DNA of 64,000 nucleotides from Tsukamurella asaccharolytica (GTDB taxonomy: Bacteria; Actinomycetota; Actinomycetes; Mycobacteriales; Mycobacteriaceae): the NCBI RefSeq assembly GCF_007858435.1, contig NZ_VIGW01000001.1, forward strand, positions 496,001-560,000, in the 5' to 3' direction. The notes under the pieces are model-generated. The model did not search any database, was not told the origin of the DNA, and saw only the letters and a list, made by a program, of their open reading frames with translations. Below, in pieces: positions 1 to 7,892 of the stretch; position 1 is the stretch's first letter, and each line of letters starts with the position of its first letter. A program made the translations under genes and the position numbers.

Positions 1-641
1 ACGATAGTCAGCGCGACCCATGCCGCCCACCAGCGCCGGATGAACACCGCGCGACGATCCGTGGCCTGCCCGGCCGCGCGGCGCTGCGCATCGGCCAGCT
101 CCAGCACGAGCACGGGTGCCGCCGCGAGGTTCACCACCGGGACCAGGCAGTACACCCACAGCTGCCACGCGGGGCGGGGCTCGCTGGTACCGACGGCCGC
201 GTAGGCGCGCTCCCGCGATACCCGCAGCCATAGCGTGAGCACCACGAAGAGCGCGATCACCGCGAGCACGGCCAGCCACCCGATCGCGAACACCGCGACG
301 GTGGCGGTCGCCGCGAGCCAGCCCGGCAGGGGACCCGACCGGTTGATCACCAGCAGCAGGTAGGCCAGCGCCTCCACGACCGCGGCGGCGAGGACGATGC
401 CGATGGTCAGGCGCAGGACGAAGGGGGTCGCGTCGGCCGCGGTCTCCGCGGTGGTCGGCGCGGCGTCCGCGGGCGGACTGAAGTCCTGGCGCAGGCCCCA
501 GCGGGGGGTCGTCGGGTACCGCGGCGTCGGCGTCGGGGCCGACGGTGCGCGGCGCGGCACCGGCAGCGTCTCGGGCGGGCGCCGGGCGAGCCACCGGAGG
601 CGGGCGCGCGGCTGCGCGGTGCGCGCGGGGTTCGGGTGCAT
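1..641 (-). CDS. DUF4328 domain membrane protein (C-terminus outside window)
   Basis: Reading the minus strand from an ATG at 641 gives an open frame to the window edge. The first ~75 residues are Pro/Arg/Ala-rich and probably cytoplasmic. After them come hydrophobic segments at about residues 78-98 and 107-135, then a soluble stretch with a Trp-rich WQLWVYCLVPVVNLA segment that looks like a further membrane span. This arrangement (disordered Pro-rich head, then several helices with conserved Trp/Pro) fits the actinobacterial DUF4328 family, whose function is unknown. The ATG overlaps the stop of the upstream rhodanese gene (TGATG), so the two are probably cotranscribed. The 3' end is cut by the window edge. 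Family assignment is by eye. Confidence 0.7.
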   Translation of the reverse strand, partial: MHPNPARTAQPRARLRWLARRPPETLPVPRRAPSAPTPTPRYPTTPRWGLRQDFSPPADAAPTTAETAADATPFVLRLTIGIVLAAAVVEALAYLLLVINRSGPLPGWLAATATVAVFAIGWLAVLAVIALFVVLTLWLRVSRERAYAAVGTSEPRPAWQLWVYCLVPVVNLAAAPVLVLELADAQRRAAGQATDRRAVFIRRWWAAWVALTI

Positions 642-991
642 CAGACGGCCCCCGGGCTGCCGTCCGGTCGCACGACGGGCCTGCCGAGGGACGCCCAGGC
701 GATCATCCCGCCGTCCACGACGACGGCCTCGATCCCCACGGTCTCGAGGTAGCGGACGGCCTGCTCGGAGCGGCCACCGCCACGGCAGATCACGCACACC
801 TGATCGTCCGGGTCGATCTCTCCGAACCGGGCGGGCAGGTCGGGCAGCGGCAGGTGCACGGCCCCGGGGGCGTGGCCGAGGTCCCATTCGTCCGGATCGC
901 GGACGTCGAGCACGGTGAGCCCCGGCGCGGCGGCGAGATCCGCGGGCAGGGCATCGACGGTGATCGGACCGTCTGCGGGGTAGTCCGTCAT
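641..991 (-). CDS. single-domain rhodanese-like protein
   Basis: A 116-residue protein that is essentially one rhodanese domain. It has the LDVRDPDEWDLGHAPGAVHL signature at about residues 28-47 and the active-site loop C69-R-G-G-G-R-S, with the catalytic Cys that would carry a persulfide. Single-domain rhodaneses shuttle sulfane sulfur; the physiological acceptor is not visible here. There is no signal peptide, so it is cytoplasmic. The stop overlaps the start of the DUF4328 gene by one base, which implies translational coupling and suggests sulfur transfer or redox support for a membrane partner, though that link is only inferred from position. The start is ATG with a purine-rich leader upstream. 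Confidence 0.88.
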   Translation of the reverse strand: MTDYPADGPITVDALPADLAAAPGLTVLDVRDPDEWDLGHAPGAVHLPLPDLPARFGEIDPDDQVCVICRGGGRSEQAVRYLETVGIEAVVVDGGMIAWASLGRPVVRPDGSPGAV

Positions 992-1123
992 AGCTCCAGT
1001 CTTCCACGGGCGGCAGGCGCCGCCGACGATTCATCCACAGTTTCCACAGACTCATCCACAACTTGAGGGTTGCTTAGCAAGCGCCTCACCAGCAGCGAAT
1101 CCGCCCCCTGTGGATCGAGCATG

Positions 1124-2032
1124 TCAAGCCCCGAAATTCGCCCACAGGCCGCGGCGCTGCAGCCCGGCGAGCGCGCCGTCGAGAACGCCGGCGGTGACGG
1201 ACGCGGCGAGGCCGGTACCGTCGATCGCGGTTCCGCTGCCCAACAGGCGCGCGAGCAGCGGCTTCGGGGCGTGCAGGGCCTCGATCTCGGCGTCGGGGAA
1301 GCGCTCGTCGAGCACGCCGCGCAGGGTGCCGATCCCGTCGGCCAGACCCAAGTCCACCGCGGCACGGCCGATCCACACCTCGCCCGTGAACAGGGCCGGG
1401 TCATCCCCGAGACGGTCGCCCCGCCGGCTGGTGACCCACTCCTGGAAGGCATTGTGGATATCGCCCTGGACGCCGTGCAGCCACTCGATATCGCCCTCAC
1501 GGACGTCCTCGAACATGTCGAGGCGGTGCTTGGCGTCGCCCTCGGTGACGACCCGGCGCTCTAGGCCGATCTTGCCGATCAGCTCCTTGGCGCCGAAGCC
1601 CGCGTAGATCACGCCGATCGACCCGACGATGGAGGTGGTGGTCACGAAGATCTCGTCGGCGGCGCACGCCAGCCAGTACCCGCCCGACGCGGCGACGTCC
1701 TCGACGAAGGCCAGCACGGGCAGCTCGTGCTTCGCGGCGAGCTGCCGGATCCGGGTGGCGATGAGCTCGGACTGCGCGGGCGAGCCGCCGGGGCTGTTGA
1801 GCACCAGCGCGACGGCGACGGCGTCGTCGGTCTCGAAGGCCCGGCGGAGCACCGGCTCCACCCCGGCGAGGTTCAGAACCCCGCGGCCGAGCCCGCCCGA
1901 CATCGCGGGCGCCGCGATCGGGCCTTCGAGGCGCACGACCGGGATCACTCCCCCGGCCTGCCCGAGGGCGGCGCGCACGCGGTGACTGGCGGCCTTCGCC
2001 GCGTCCTGCAGTTCGGTCACGAGGGGACTCAT
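1124..2032 (-). CDS. S49 family signal-peptide peptidase (SppA-like)
   Basis: 302 residues, the short SppA type rather than the double-length E. coli form. Visible motifs are the NSPGGSPAQS segment (about 79-88), the nucleophile Ser116 in DVAASGGYW, the SIVGSIGVIY segment (134-143) and Lys168 in TEGDAKHR, matching the Ser-Lys dyad of the family. These enzymes degrade cleaved signal peptides or other membrane-embedded peptides. I see no clear N-terminal membrane anchor, so association with the membrane would be peripheral. The open frame runs much further upstream, but the upstream part is antisense-like and hydrophilic. I chose the ATG at 2032 because family-like sequence begins just after it. 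The C-terminal ~60 residues are variable. Confidence 0.88.
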   Translation of the reverse strand: MSPLVTELQDAAKAASHRVRAALGQAGGVIPVVRLEGPIAAPAMSGGLGRGVLNLAGVEPVLRRAFETDDAVAVALVLNSPGGSPAQSELIATRIRQLAAKHELPVLAFVEDVAASGGYWLACAADEIFVTTTSIVGSIGVIYAGFGAKELIGKIGLERRVVTEGDAKHRLDMFEDVREGDIEWLHGVQGDIHNAFQEWVTSRRGDRLGDDPALFTGEVWIGRAAVDLGLADGIGTLRGVLDERFPDAEIEALHAPKPLLARLLGSGTAIDGTGLAASVTAGVLDGALAGLQRRGLWANFGA

Positions 2033-2097
2033 GGCCCCGACGGTAGCGGGAGAACCCGACATCCCGTCATCGCCGCAGGTCACGACCGTCGCGAAGG

Positions 2098-2517
2098 TCA
2101 GGGTGCCAGCGGGGAACCCGGGAGGTTGCGCGCGACGGTCCAGACCATGATCAGCACGCCGACGGTGATCCACAGGTACTTGTTCTGCGGTACGGCGGGA
2201 ACCGCGAAGCCCGCGCGGCGACCGAGCCAGGCCAGCCACAACCACGCCATCACGAGGCCCGCCGGATAGATCAGCGCGTTCGAGCCGAGCGCGGCGAGGA
2301 AGTCGCCGTTGGTGACGTCGTTGACGGCGCGCAGTCCACCGCAGCCAGGGCAGTACAGCCCGCTCGCCGCGTACAGCGGGCAGACGCCCCAACTGTTCTG
2401 GACGTGCGGATCGCGCAGGTGCAGCGCGAGGACGACGACGCCGGCGCCCGCTGCCGCGGCCAGCGGCCAGGCGGACGCCCGCAGGCGCGCGGACGTCGAC
2501 GGGGCGGTCGTGGTCAT
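2098..2517 (-). CDS. DUF2752 membrane protein
   Basis: 139 residues with about three hydrophobic segments. The diagnostic motif of DUF2752 is present: CPLYAASGLYCPGCGGLRA (about residues 46-64), with its conserved Cys residues and Gly-rich turn. Members are small integral membrane proteins of unknown function, widespread in Actinobacteria. I took the ATG at 2517 because it opens a short polar leader before the first helix; the open frame continues upstream into the next gene's territory without family-like sequence. It lies between the S49 peptidase and another small membrane protein, all on the same strand, with short spacers (65 and 35 bases), so a small operon is plausible. Confidence 0.82.
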   Translation of the reverse strand: MTTTAPSTSARLRASAWPLAAAAGAGVVVLALHLRDPHVQNSWGVCPLYAASGLYCPGCGGLRAVNDVTNGDFLAALGSNALIYPAGLVMAWLWLAWLGRRAGFAVPAVPQNKYLWITVGVLIMVWTVARNLPGSPLAP

Positions 2518-2552
2518 GGACACCAGGTTAGCGTCGCCGCAGGGACCACCGG

Positions 2553-2951
2553 TCAGAGCGCGGAGACGATGGCGAGGGCGCCGACCAGGGAGCCCACGGA
2601 GACCAGGGCATCGAGCAGCGCGTAGCCCCAGGAGCTGCGCCGATTGAGCATGTTGAGCACCGCGTGCACGCCGAAGGTGGTGCCGACCAGCAGCGACGTG
2701 AGGAAGGTGATCGCCAGGACGTCGAAGTCCCCGGTGTACGTGCACGCCATCGCCGCGCACTCGCGGAGGGAGGGCATCGCGCGGATGGCGAACACGAGGT
2801 TGCAGATCGTCGCCGCGAAGGAGACGGCGAGCAGGGCCGTCGAAACGACGATGTCGGCGCGGGTCTGGCGGCCGCTGACCATGGTGCGGATGCGGCCGGC
2901 CCGATCACCGCCGGGGCGCTGGGTGCGCACCCCGAAACTGGTTCCGGTCAT
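2553..2951 (-). CDS. small hypothetical membrane protein
   Basis: About 132 residues with three probable transmembrane helices, after a basic cytoplasmic head of ~30 residues. I do not recognise the family. Two Cys residues (in RECAAMACTY) between helices could form an extracytoplasmic disulfide. Candidate starts are ATG 2951 and ATG 2960; both are close together and the ribosome site does not decide between them. It precedes the DUF2752 gene by 35 bases on the same strand. A 27-base dyad at 2995-3021 sits in its promoter region and is the best clue that the gene, or the small operon, is regulated. Confidence 0.6.
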   Translation of the reverse strand: MTGTSFGVRTQRPGGDRAGRIRTMVSGRQTRADIVVSTALLAVSFAATICNLVFAIRAMPSLRECAAMACTYTGDFDVLAITFLTSLLVGTTFGVHAVLNMLNRRSSWGYALLDALVSVGSLVGALAIVSAL

Positions 2952-2994
2952 GTCCACCATGTTCCCGCGCCGGGCGACGGAATCCAAGCATTCG

Positions 2995-3021
2995 CGATAG
3001 GAACGAGTCGTGTTCCTATCG
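2995..3021. promoter_or_regulatory. perfect 10-bp inverted repeat, probable operator
   Basis: The arms CGATAGGAAC (2995-3004) and GTTCCTATCG (3012-3021) are exact reverse complements with a 7-base spacer. The site lies 35-45 bases upstream of the minus-strand small membrane protein start, where a repressor would act. The regulator is not identifiable from this window. Confidence 0.5.
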
Positions 3022-3213
3022 GGTCGTCGTGGCGCGGTGCAGGTGGACGCCGTAAACCAACCCCCCGGTCTAGTGGGTCACATCCGCCCGAATGAACAAC
3101 AAACATCGGGCATTTGAGACTGACGGGTGCCGGCGCGCCCGTTTCAGCCGGATATCGCGCCGACCGATTTCCCTCCCCGTCCGCACGTCCGCTACAGTGT
3201 TCCACACCACACC

Positions 3214-3229
3214 TGTGACGGGTTTCACA
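3214..3229. promoter_or_regulatory. CRP-type binding site
   Basis: TGTGA-N6-TCACA is present exactly (TGTGACGGGTTTCACA), the consensus for CRP/GlxR/Rv3676-type cAMP receptor proteins. It sits 25 bases upstream of the start of the small plus-strand membrane protein and downstream of a TACAGT hexamer near 3193 that could be the -10 element. If that -10 is right, binding would repress. Confidence 0.6.
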
Positions 3230-3254
3230 GATGCAACACACGGAAGGCGACGCG

Positions 3255-3407
3255 ATGACGGTCAAGCGCACTCACTCCTTCGCCGCCGGTACCGACGTCG
3301 CGCCGCGCAGCTCGTGCACCGTGTACTTCTCGCGCTCACTGACCCGCACCCTGCTGACGGTCGCGGCGCTCACGCTCGCACTCGTGCTCATCGTCTCCCT
3401 GGGCTGA
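3255..3407 (+). CDS. 50-residue single-span membrane protein
   Basis: A short gene opening at ATG 3255 after a GGAAGG ribosome site (8-base spacing) and ending at TGA 3405-3407. The product has a basic, polar head of ~28 residues (MTVKRTHSF...) and one hydrophobic C-terminal segment rich in Leu/Val/Ala, so it is a predicted single-pass membrane protein with its N-terminus in the cytoplasm. No family is recognised. Support comes from the good ribosome site, the CRP-type box just upstream and hydrophobic coding bias. It could be a small regulatory membrane peptide. It is monocistronic as far as the sequence shows; sodA begins 150 bases later with its own leader. Confidence 0.55.
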   Translation: MTVKRTHSFAAGTDVAPRSSCTVYFSRSLTRTLLTVAALTLALVLIVSLG

Positions 3408-3525
3408 TCCGCCCCGCCCGCGCCATCCGCGCCCGCGAACCTCAACCGCACTTCATACGCTTTCCGCCGTCCTTATTGCGGAACCATTCCAGATAAGAAA
3501 GGCTGGAAGCGTACGAAGGACGCAC

Positions 3526-3543
3526 AGGAAGCGATCGCTTCCT
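3526..3543. promoter_or_regulatory. perfect 18-bp palindrome in the sodA leader
   Basis: AGGAAGCGATCGCTTCCT is fully self-complementary and ends 17 bases before the sodA GTG, just upstream of its AGGGAAAG ribosome site. It could be a metalloregulator or redox-regulator operator, or a cruciform/hairpin acting on translation. Confidence 0.45.
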
Positions 3544-3560
3544 CAATCGAAGGGAAAGAC

Positions 3561-4163
3561 GTGGCCGTCTACACTCTGCCGGACCTCGACTACGACTACA
3601 GCGCGCTCGCGCCCCACATCGCGGGCGAGATCATGGAGCTGCACCACAGCAAGCACCACGCCGCGTACGTCGCCGGCGCGAACCAGGCCCTCGAGCAGCT
3701 CGCGGAGGCCCGCGAGGACGGCTCGATCGCCACCAAGGCGCCGCTGCTCAGCAAGAACCTCGCCTTCCACCTGGGTGGCCACACCAACCACTCGATCTTC
3801 TGGAAGAACCTCTCCCCCAACGGTGGCGACAAGCCGGTCGGCGAGCTCGCGACCGCGATCGACGAGTACTTCGGCGACTTCGACAAGTTCCAGGCCCACT
3901 TCACTGCCGTCGCGATGACGCTGCAGGGGTCCGGCTGGTCGGTCCTCGCCTGGGATCACATCGGTCAGCGCCTCGTGATCCAGCAGCTCACCGACCAGCA
4001 GGGCAACATCTCCATCAACCTGACCCCGCTGCTCCTGCTGGACATGTGGGAGCACGCCTTCTACCTGCAGTACAAGAACGTCAAGGCCGACTACGTCAAG
4101 GCCTGGTGGAACGTCGTGAACTGGGAGGACGTGGCCGCGCGCTACGCCGCCGCCAAGGGCTGA
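3561..4163 (+). CDS. sodA: superoxide dismutase, Fe/Mn family, probably Mn-selective
   Basis: 200 residues, full length for the family. It starts at GTG 3561 after AGGGAAAG. It converts superoxide to oxygen and hydrogen peroxide. Metal ligands are visible: His28 in MELHHSKHH, His77 in [10 protein letters not shown], and Asp161/His165 in [12 protein letters not shown]. The outer-sphere position that is His145 in the iron enzyme of M. tuberculosis is Gln here (Gln146 in TDQQGN). Gln at this site goes with Mn use in mycobacterial relatives, so I predict manganese. There is no signal peptide, although mycobacterial SodA can be exported without one. The gene is monocistronic: a palindrome precedes it and a strong hairpin follows it. 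Confidence 0.96.
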   Translation: MAVYTLPDLDYDYSALAPHIAGEIMELHHSKHHAAYVAGANQALEQLAEAREDGSIATKAPLLSKNLAFHLGGHTNHSIFWKNLSPNGGDKPVGELATAIDEYFGDFDKFQAHFTAVAMTLQGSGWSVLAWDHIGQRLVIQQLTDQQGNISINLTPLLLLDMWEHAFYLQYKNVKADYVKAWWNVVNWEDVAARYAAAKG

Positions 4164-4179
4164 TCCCCGCCTCCGTCTC

Positions 4180-4216
4180 GGAACCCCGTCGCGCGCCTCC
4201 GCGCCGACGGGGTTCC
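4180..4216 (+). terminator. hairpin terminator after sodA
   Basis: Arms GGAACCCCGTCG (4180-4191) and CGACGGGGTTCC (4205-4216) pair perfectly over 12 bp with a 13-base loop, 17 bases after the sodA stop. There is no clean U-tract, as is common in Actinobacteria. Confidence 0.7.
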
Positions 4217-4370
4217 GTCGTTCCCGATACTGCGCCGCGCGCGCAATTCGCTAGCGTGTGTTCGCAACCCACGCATTCGAAAGGTTCCCGTGCTCTCGCG
4301 CGCCACCGCTACCCGCACCCCCCGACGTCCGCTGAGCGTCGGTGTCGGTGCCCGCTGCGAGAGTGTGCCC

Positions 4371-4976
4371 ATGACACAGCCCGGATACGACGCTCTCGCC
4401 GACCTCTACGCCGAGATGTTCCCGGATCCGTATCAGTACCCCGTCGAGCGGCACGCCGCGGCGGCCTTCGCGGAGGTCGCGGCGGGACGCCCGGGGCGCA
4501 CGGTCGACGTCGGCTGCGGGCTCGGCCACGTCGCCGCCGACCTGGCGGGACGTGGCCTCGACGTGATCGGCCTCGACCCCAGTGCGGAGATGCTCGGGCA
4601 CGCGCGCCGCCTGCATCCGGGCCTCAGGTTCGTCGACGGTGACGCCTCCCTCGCCACTCTTCCCGACGGGCCGATCGCCGCGATCCTCGCGCGGTTCAGC
4701 CTGATCCACGTGGAACCGACCGAGGTCGTCGCGGCGGTGCGAACCTGGTCGCGCCGCATCACCCCGGGCACTCCGGTCCTCGTCGCCTTCCAATCGGTCG
4801 ACGATCCCGGTCCGCCGCTCCCCTTCGACCATGCCGTCGCGCCCGCGTGGCGCTGGCACCCCGACGAGTTCGCCCGCGTGCTCGCGGACGCGGGCCTCGC
4901 CGAGTCGTGGCGGATCGTCTACCGGGACAAGGACTACCGCTTTCCCATGGCGCAGCTCCTCGCCGTCCGCAGCTGA
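4371..4976 (+). CDS. class I SAM-dependent methyltransferase
   Basis: About 201 residues. The SAM-binding motif I is VDVGCGLGHVAADLA, followed by the acidic end of strand beta-2 in GLDPSAEML and a post-motif LARFSLIH segment, which is the standard Rossmann methyltransferase order. The substrate is unknown; the small size and lack of extra domains fit the Methyltransf_11/25 group acting on small molecules. I placed the start at ATG 4371 (MTQPGYDALADLY...), because this opening is typical of the family. A GTG at 4290 with an AAAGG ribosome site would add 27 Arg/Pro-rich residues. A GC-rich hairpin follows the stop. Confidence 0.8.
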   Translation: MTQPGYDALADLYAEMFPDPYQYPVERHAAAAFAEVAAGRPGRTVDVGCGLGHVAADLAGRGLDVIGLDPSAEMLGHARRLHPGLRFVDGDASLATLPDGPIAAILARFSLIHVEPTEVVAAVRTWSRRITPGTPVLVAFQSVDDPGPPLPFDHAVAPAWRWHPDEFARVLADAGLAESWRIVYRDKDYRFPMAQLLAVRS

Positions 4977-4986
4977 ACCGACCGAT

Positions 4987-5007
4987 GGTGCCCGGGCGCC
5001 CGGCACC
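4987..5007 (+). terminator. GC-rich hairpin after the methyltransferase
   Basis: GGTGC-C-CGGGC pairs with GCCCG-GCACC immediately after the methyltransferase stop, with one bulged C and almost no loop. It is a plausible but weak terminator. Confidence 0.35.
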
Positions 5008-5211
5008 AGCGGATCCGGTCGCCCGAATCCGGCTCGACGGACCTATGAAGATTCTTCTCAGGGGACTAAAACTCTTGCGCTACTTGCTCTTTCGCTCTTT
5101 CGCAACTAGCATCGACAAGGCCTGAAAGGGAGGAGCGCCTGAGCGGACCCTGATCGCGCGACCGACCGTCGGATCCGTGTGGCACAGGTCTTCACAGGAG
5201 GTTGAAACACC

Positions 5212-5970
5212 GTGCTCGAGGCGTTGCTCATCAGCTTCACCGTCGTCTTCGTCGCCGAACTCGGCGACAAGTCCCAGCTCATGGCGATGACCTTCGCCGC
5301 CCGCTTCAAGTGGTGGGTCGTCCTGCTGGGAATCACCGTCGCCACGGCGCTCACGCACATCGTCTCGGTCGGCATCGGTTTCGCCCTCGGCTCCGCCATC
5401 CCCACCCACCTGATCACCGCGGTGGCGGGCATCTCGATGCTGGTCTTCGCCTTCTGGACGTGGCGCGGCGATACCCTCTCCGACGACGAGAGCGGCACCG
5501 CTGATCGCGTCACCCGCTCGGTCTTCCTGGCCGTGACCTCCGCCTTCTTCCTCGCCGAGCTCGGCGACAAGACGATGCTCGCGACGATCACCCTCTCCAC
5601 GCAGCACAACTGGTTCGGCGTGTGGCTCGGCTCGACGCTCGGCATGGTCGCGGCCGACGCCCTCGCCATCGCGGTCGGCGCCGTGCTCGGCTCGCGGCTG
5701 CCGGAGCGGGCGATCGCGATCGGCGCGACCATCCTGTTCTTCGGCTTCGGCGCGTGGCTGCTGGCCGAGGCCTGGCCGGAGCTCGACGGCACGAGCCGGA
5801 TCGTCACCGGGCTGGCCGTCGCCGTGACGATGATCGCCGGCGGGATCGTCGTTCGCCGTGCGCACCGCGCAGCGGCGGCGGCACCGTCGACCCCGCCCGC
5901 ATCGCAAGCCCCGGAAGTACCGACGACGGAGCAGAGCATCCCCGGCCCGGGAGGCACCTCCCTTCACTAG
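5212..5970 (+). CDS. UPF0016/GDT1-type Mn2+ or Ca2+ exporter
   Basis: 252 residues, with the two inverted ExGDK(S/T) signatures that define the UPF0016 (TMEM165/Gdt1, MntX) family: ELGDKSQL near residue 16 and ELGDKTML near residue 115. Each lies in the first helix of a three-helix half, giving six membrane spans. Family members export Mn2+ and/or Ca2+ from the cytoplasm, so this gene is a plausible manganese efflux partner to the predicted Mn-type SodA nearby. The start is GTG 5212 with an AGGAGGTTG ribosome site. The C-terminal ~40 residues are Ala/Pro-rich and disordered. An AT-rich, 200-base leader precedes it. Confidence 0.9.
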   Translation: MLEALLISFTVVFVAELGDKSQLMAMTFAARFKWWVVLLGITVATALTHIVSVGIGFALGSAIPTHLITAVAGISMLVFAFWTWRGDTLSDDESGTADRVTRSVFLAVTSAFFLAELGDKTMLATITLSTQHNWFGVWLGSTLGMVAADALAIAVGAVLGSRLPERAIAIGATILFFGFGAWLLAEAWPELDGTSRIVTGLAVAVTMIAGGIVVRRAHRAAAAAPSTPPASQAPEVPTTEQSIPGPGGTSLH

Positions 5971-6030
5971 TGTGAGGTGGGTCGCGCCGCCCACCCGGCG
6001 AGCGCGCTCCACTACAGAAGGGAATCAGCC

Positions 6031-6789
6031 ATGGACGTCTCCGGCTCCTCCGTCATCGTCACCGGTGGCGCATCCGGCCTCGGCGCCGCCACCGCACAGC
6101 GCTTCGCCGAGGCGGGCGCCACGGTCTTCGGGCTCGACCTGCAGCCGTCGATCGATAAGGCGACCCCGGTCGAGAACGTGCACCTCGTCGCCACCGACGT
6201 GACCAAGGAGGACGAGGTCCTCGCCGCGATCGCCGAGGCCGTCAAGGCGGGCCCGCTGCGCGTGGCCGTCAACTGCGCGGGCGTCGGCTGGGCCGGCCGC
6301 ATCCTGTCGAAGAACGGCCCGCACGCGCTGGACCTGTTCCAGACGGTCATCAACATCAACCTGGTGGGCACGTTCAACGTGATGCGCCTGGCCGCCGACC
6401 AGATGAGCAAGCAGGAGGCCGTCGACGAGCAGGGCTCCCGGGGCCTCATCGTCAACACCGCCTCGGTCGCGGCGTTCGAGGGCCAGATCGGCCAGATCGC
6501 CTACACCGCGTCCAAGGGCGGCGTGCACGCCATGACGATCACCGCCGCGCGCGACCTCGCGCAGTTCGGCATCCGCGTGAACACCATCGCGCCCGGCACC
6601 ATCAACACCCCGATGCTGGCCGGCGTGACCCCCGAGTTCAAGAAGACCCTCGAGGCGGGCATCCCGTTCCCGTCGCGCCTGGGCGAGCCGTCGGAATACG
6701 CGCAGCTGGCGTACTTCCTCGCGGAGCACGACTACATCAACGGCGAGACGATCCGGATGGATGGGGCGCTGCGGATGGCGCCGCGCTAG
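6031..6789 (+). CDS. short-chain dehydrogenase, 3-hydroxyacyl-CoA dehydrogenase type
   Basis: 252 residues, the classical SDR length. TGGASGLG (11-18) is the NAD-binding turn, NCAG (81-84) follows, and the catalytic set is Ser145, Tyr158 and Lys162 (YTASK). D36 in GLDLQ after strand beta-2 favours NAD over NADP. The sequence, with its IDKATPVENVHLVATDVTKE stretch and SKGGVHAMTI, resembles the HSD17B10/type II 3-hydroxyacyl-CoA dehydrogenase branch, which oxidises 3-hydroxyacyl-CoA in beta-oxidation. The start ATG 6031 has AGAAGGGAA upstream. The stop overlaps, tail to tail, the stop of the opposing gene. Confidence 0.9.
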   Translation: MDVSGSSVIVTGGASGLGAATAQRFAEAGATVFGLDLQPSIDKATPVENVHLVATDVTKEDEVLAAIAEAVKAGPLRVAVNCAGVGWAGRILSKNGPHALDLFQTVININLVGTFNVMRLAADQMSKQEAVDEQGSRGLIVNTASVAAFEGQIGQIAYTASKGGVHAMTITAARDLAQFGIRVNTIAPGTINTPMLAGVTPEFKKTLEAGIPFPSRLGEPSEYAQLAYFLAEHDYINGETIRMDGALRMAPR

Positions 6790-7892
6790 ATCTGCAATTC
6801 CTCCGCCGGCGTCGCCCCGACCGCGTCCGACAGGACGAGGAGCGGGGCGGCGTCGTCGTCGATGGACGGCCCGTCGGGCGGGAGCACCATCGACGACGGT
6901 GCCGGGGACGCCCCGGCCTCGGCGCGCAGGTCGATCGCGACGAGCAGGTTGTGCACGTTCTCCTCGGGCACGCCGTCACCGAAATCCTCCGGCAGGTACG
7001 GGCTGAGCTGCACCAGGACGTCGCGGATCTCGACGACGCGTCGCTGGAACCGCAGGTGCGGATCGCGGCGGCCCGTACCCGCGTCGAGCACCACCTCCGG
7101 AACAGCGGTGGTGAGCAGGGTCCACAGCGGCTCGAGTCGCCGGTAGTCCCGACGGTGCTTCTTGCGGTACTGCAGCTGCACGACGAAGCCCCGCACGCCC
7201 GGGTAGCTCAGTCCCACGACGAACAGCAGGATGCCGCCCGCCGTGCACGCCTGCGACAGCACCAGCAGCATCGGCCACGAGGCCACGTGGCCCGCGCTGG
7301 TGAGCACGAAGGCCACCTGGACGAGGTAGCCGACGGCGGTGATCGCGAGCCCGCCGGCCATGAGCTTCAGCGAGGTGATCAGGTACCCGTCGGCGAAGGG
7401 CATGAGCCGGGTCAACGAGAGGACGCAGTCCGCGAGCCCGTACATGAGGTAGCCGCCCGCGATGACGAAGAAGACGGCGAAGCCCAGTTCCTGCACGGTG
7501 AGCGTGTCGAGGCTGGCGTCGCGCAACGACGGCGGCGTCACGGTCATGGCGACCGACAGGCCGATGACTGCGGCGATGAGCGGCACGGCCTCCATCCCCG
7601 CGCGACGTTGGCGGGCCGATTCCGTGGGGCCGTAGAAGAAGGCGACGGCGAGCGCGGCGACGCACAGCGCGAGCGAGGCGTACCCGCCGAGTCGGGAGGC
7701 GCCGCGCCAGAGCACACCGTCGATGGTCGGCGCGATCGTCGAGCCGAGCAGGAGCACGGCCAAGGTGAGCGCGGCGATGGCGACGGTGACCGCCACGGCC
7801 TGGATGCCGGCCTTCGCGCGATAGAGCCGGTCGATGCGCCAGCACAGGACCAGGGTGAAGAACGCGACGCCGAGTACGTTCACGAGCTTCAC
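6786..7892 (-). CDS. MAB_1171c-like multi-span membrane protein
   Basis: About 368 residues. The first ~235 contain seven or so hydrophobic helices with short loops. The remaining C-terminal part is a soluble, Arg-rich domain (RKKHRRDYRRLEPLW...) of roughly 130 residues. This layout, next to an ImmA/IrrE protease and an XRE regulator, matches the actinobacterial 'MAB_1171c family putative transporter' group, whose function is not established. I chose the GTG at 7892 because it overlaps the protease stop (GTGA), which indicates translational coupling; a GTG at 7898 is also possible. Its own stop overlaps the SDR stop on the other strand. Confidence 0.75.
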   Translation of the reverse strand: MKLVNVLGVAFFTLVLCWRIDRLYRAKAGIQAVAVTVAIAALTLAVLLLGSTIAPTIDGVLWRGASRLGGYASLALCVAALAVAFFYGPTESARQRRAGMEAVPLIAAVIGLSVAMTVTPPSLRDASLDTLTVQELGFAVFFVIAGGYLMYGLADCVLSLTRLMPFADGYLITSLKLMAGGLAITAVGYLVQVAFVLTSAGHVASWPMLLVLSQACTAGGILLFVVGLSYPGVRGFVVQLQYRKKHRRDYRRLEPLWTLLTTAVPEVVLDAGTGRRDPHLRFQRRVVEIRDVLVQLSPYLPEDFGDGVPEENVHNLLVAIDLRAEAGASPAPSSMVLPPDGPSIDDDAAPLLVLSDAVGATPAEELQI

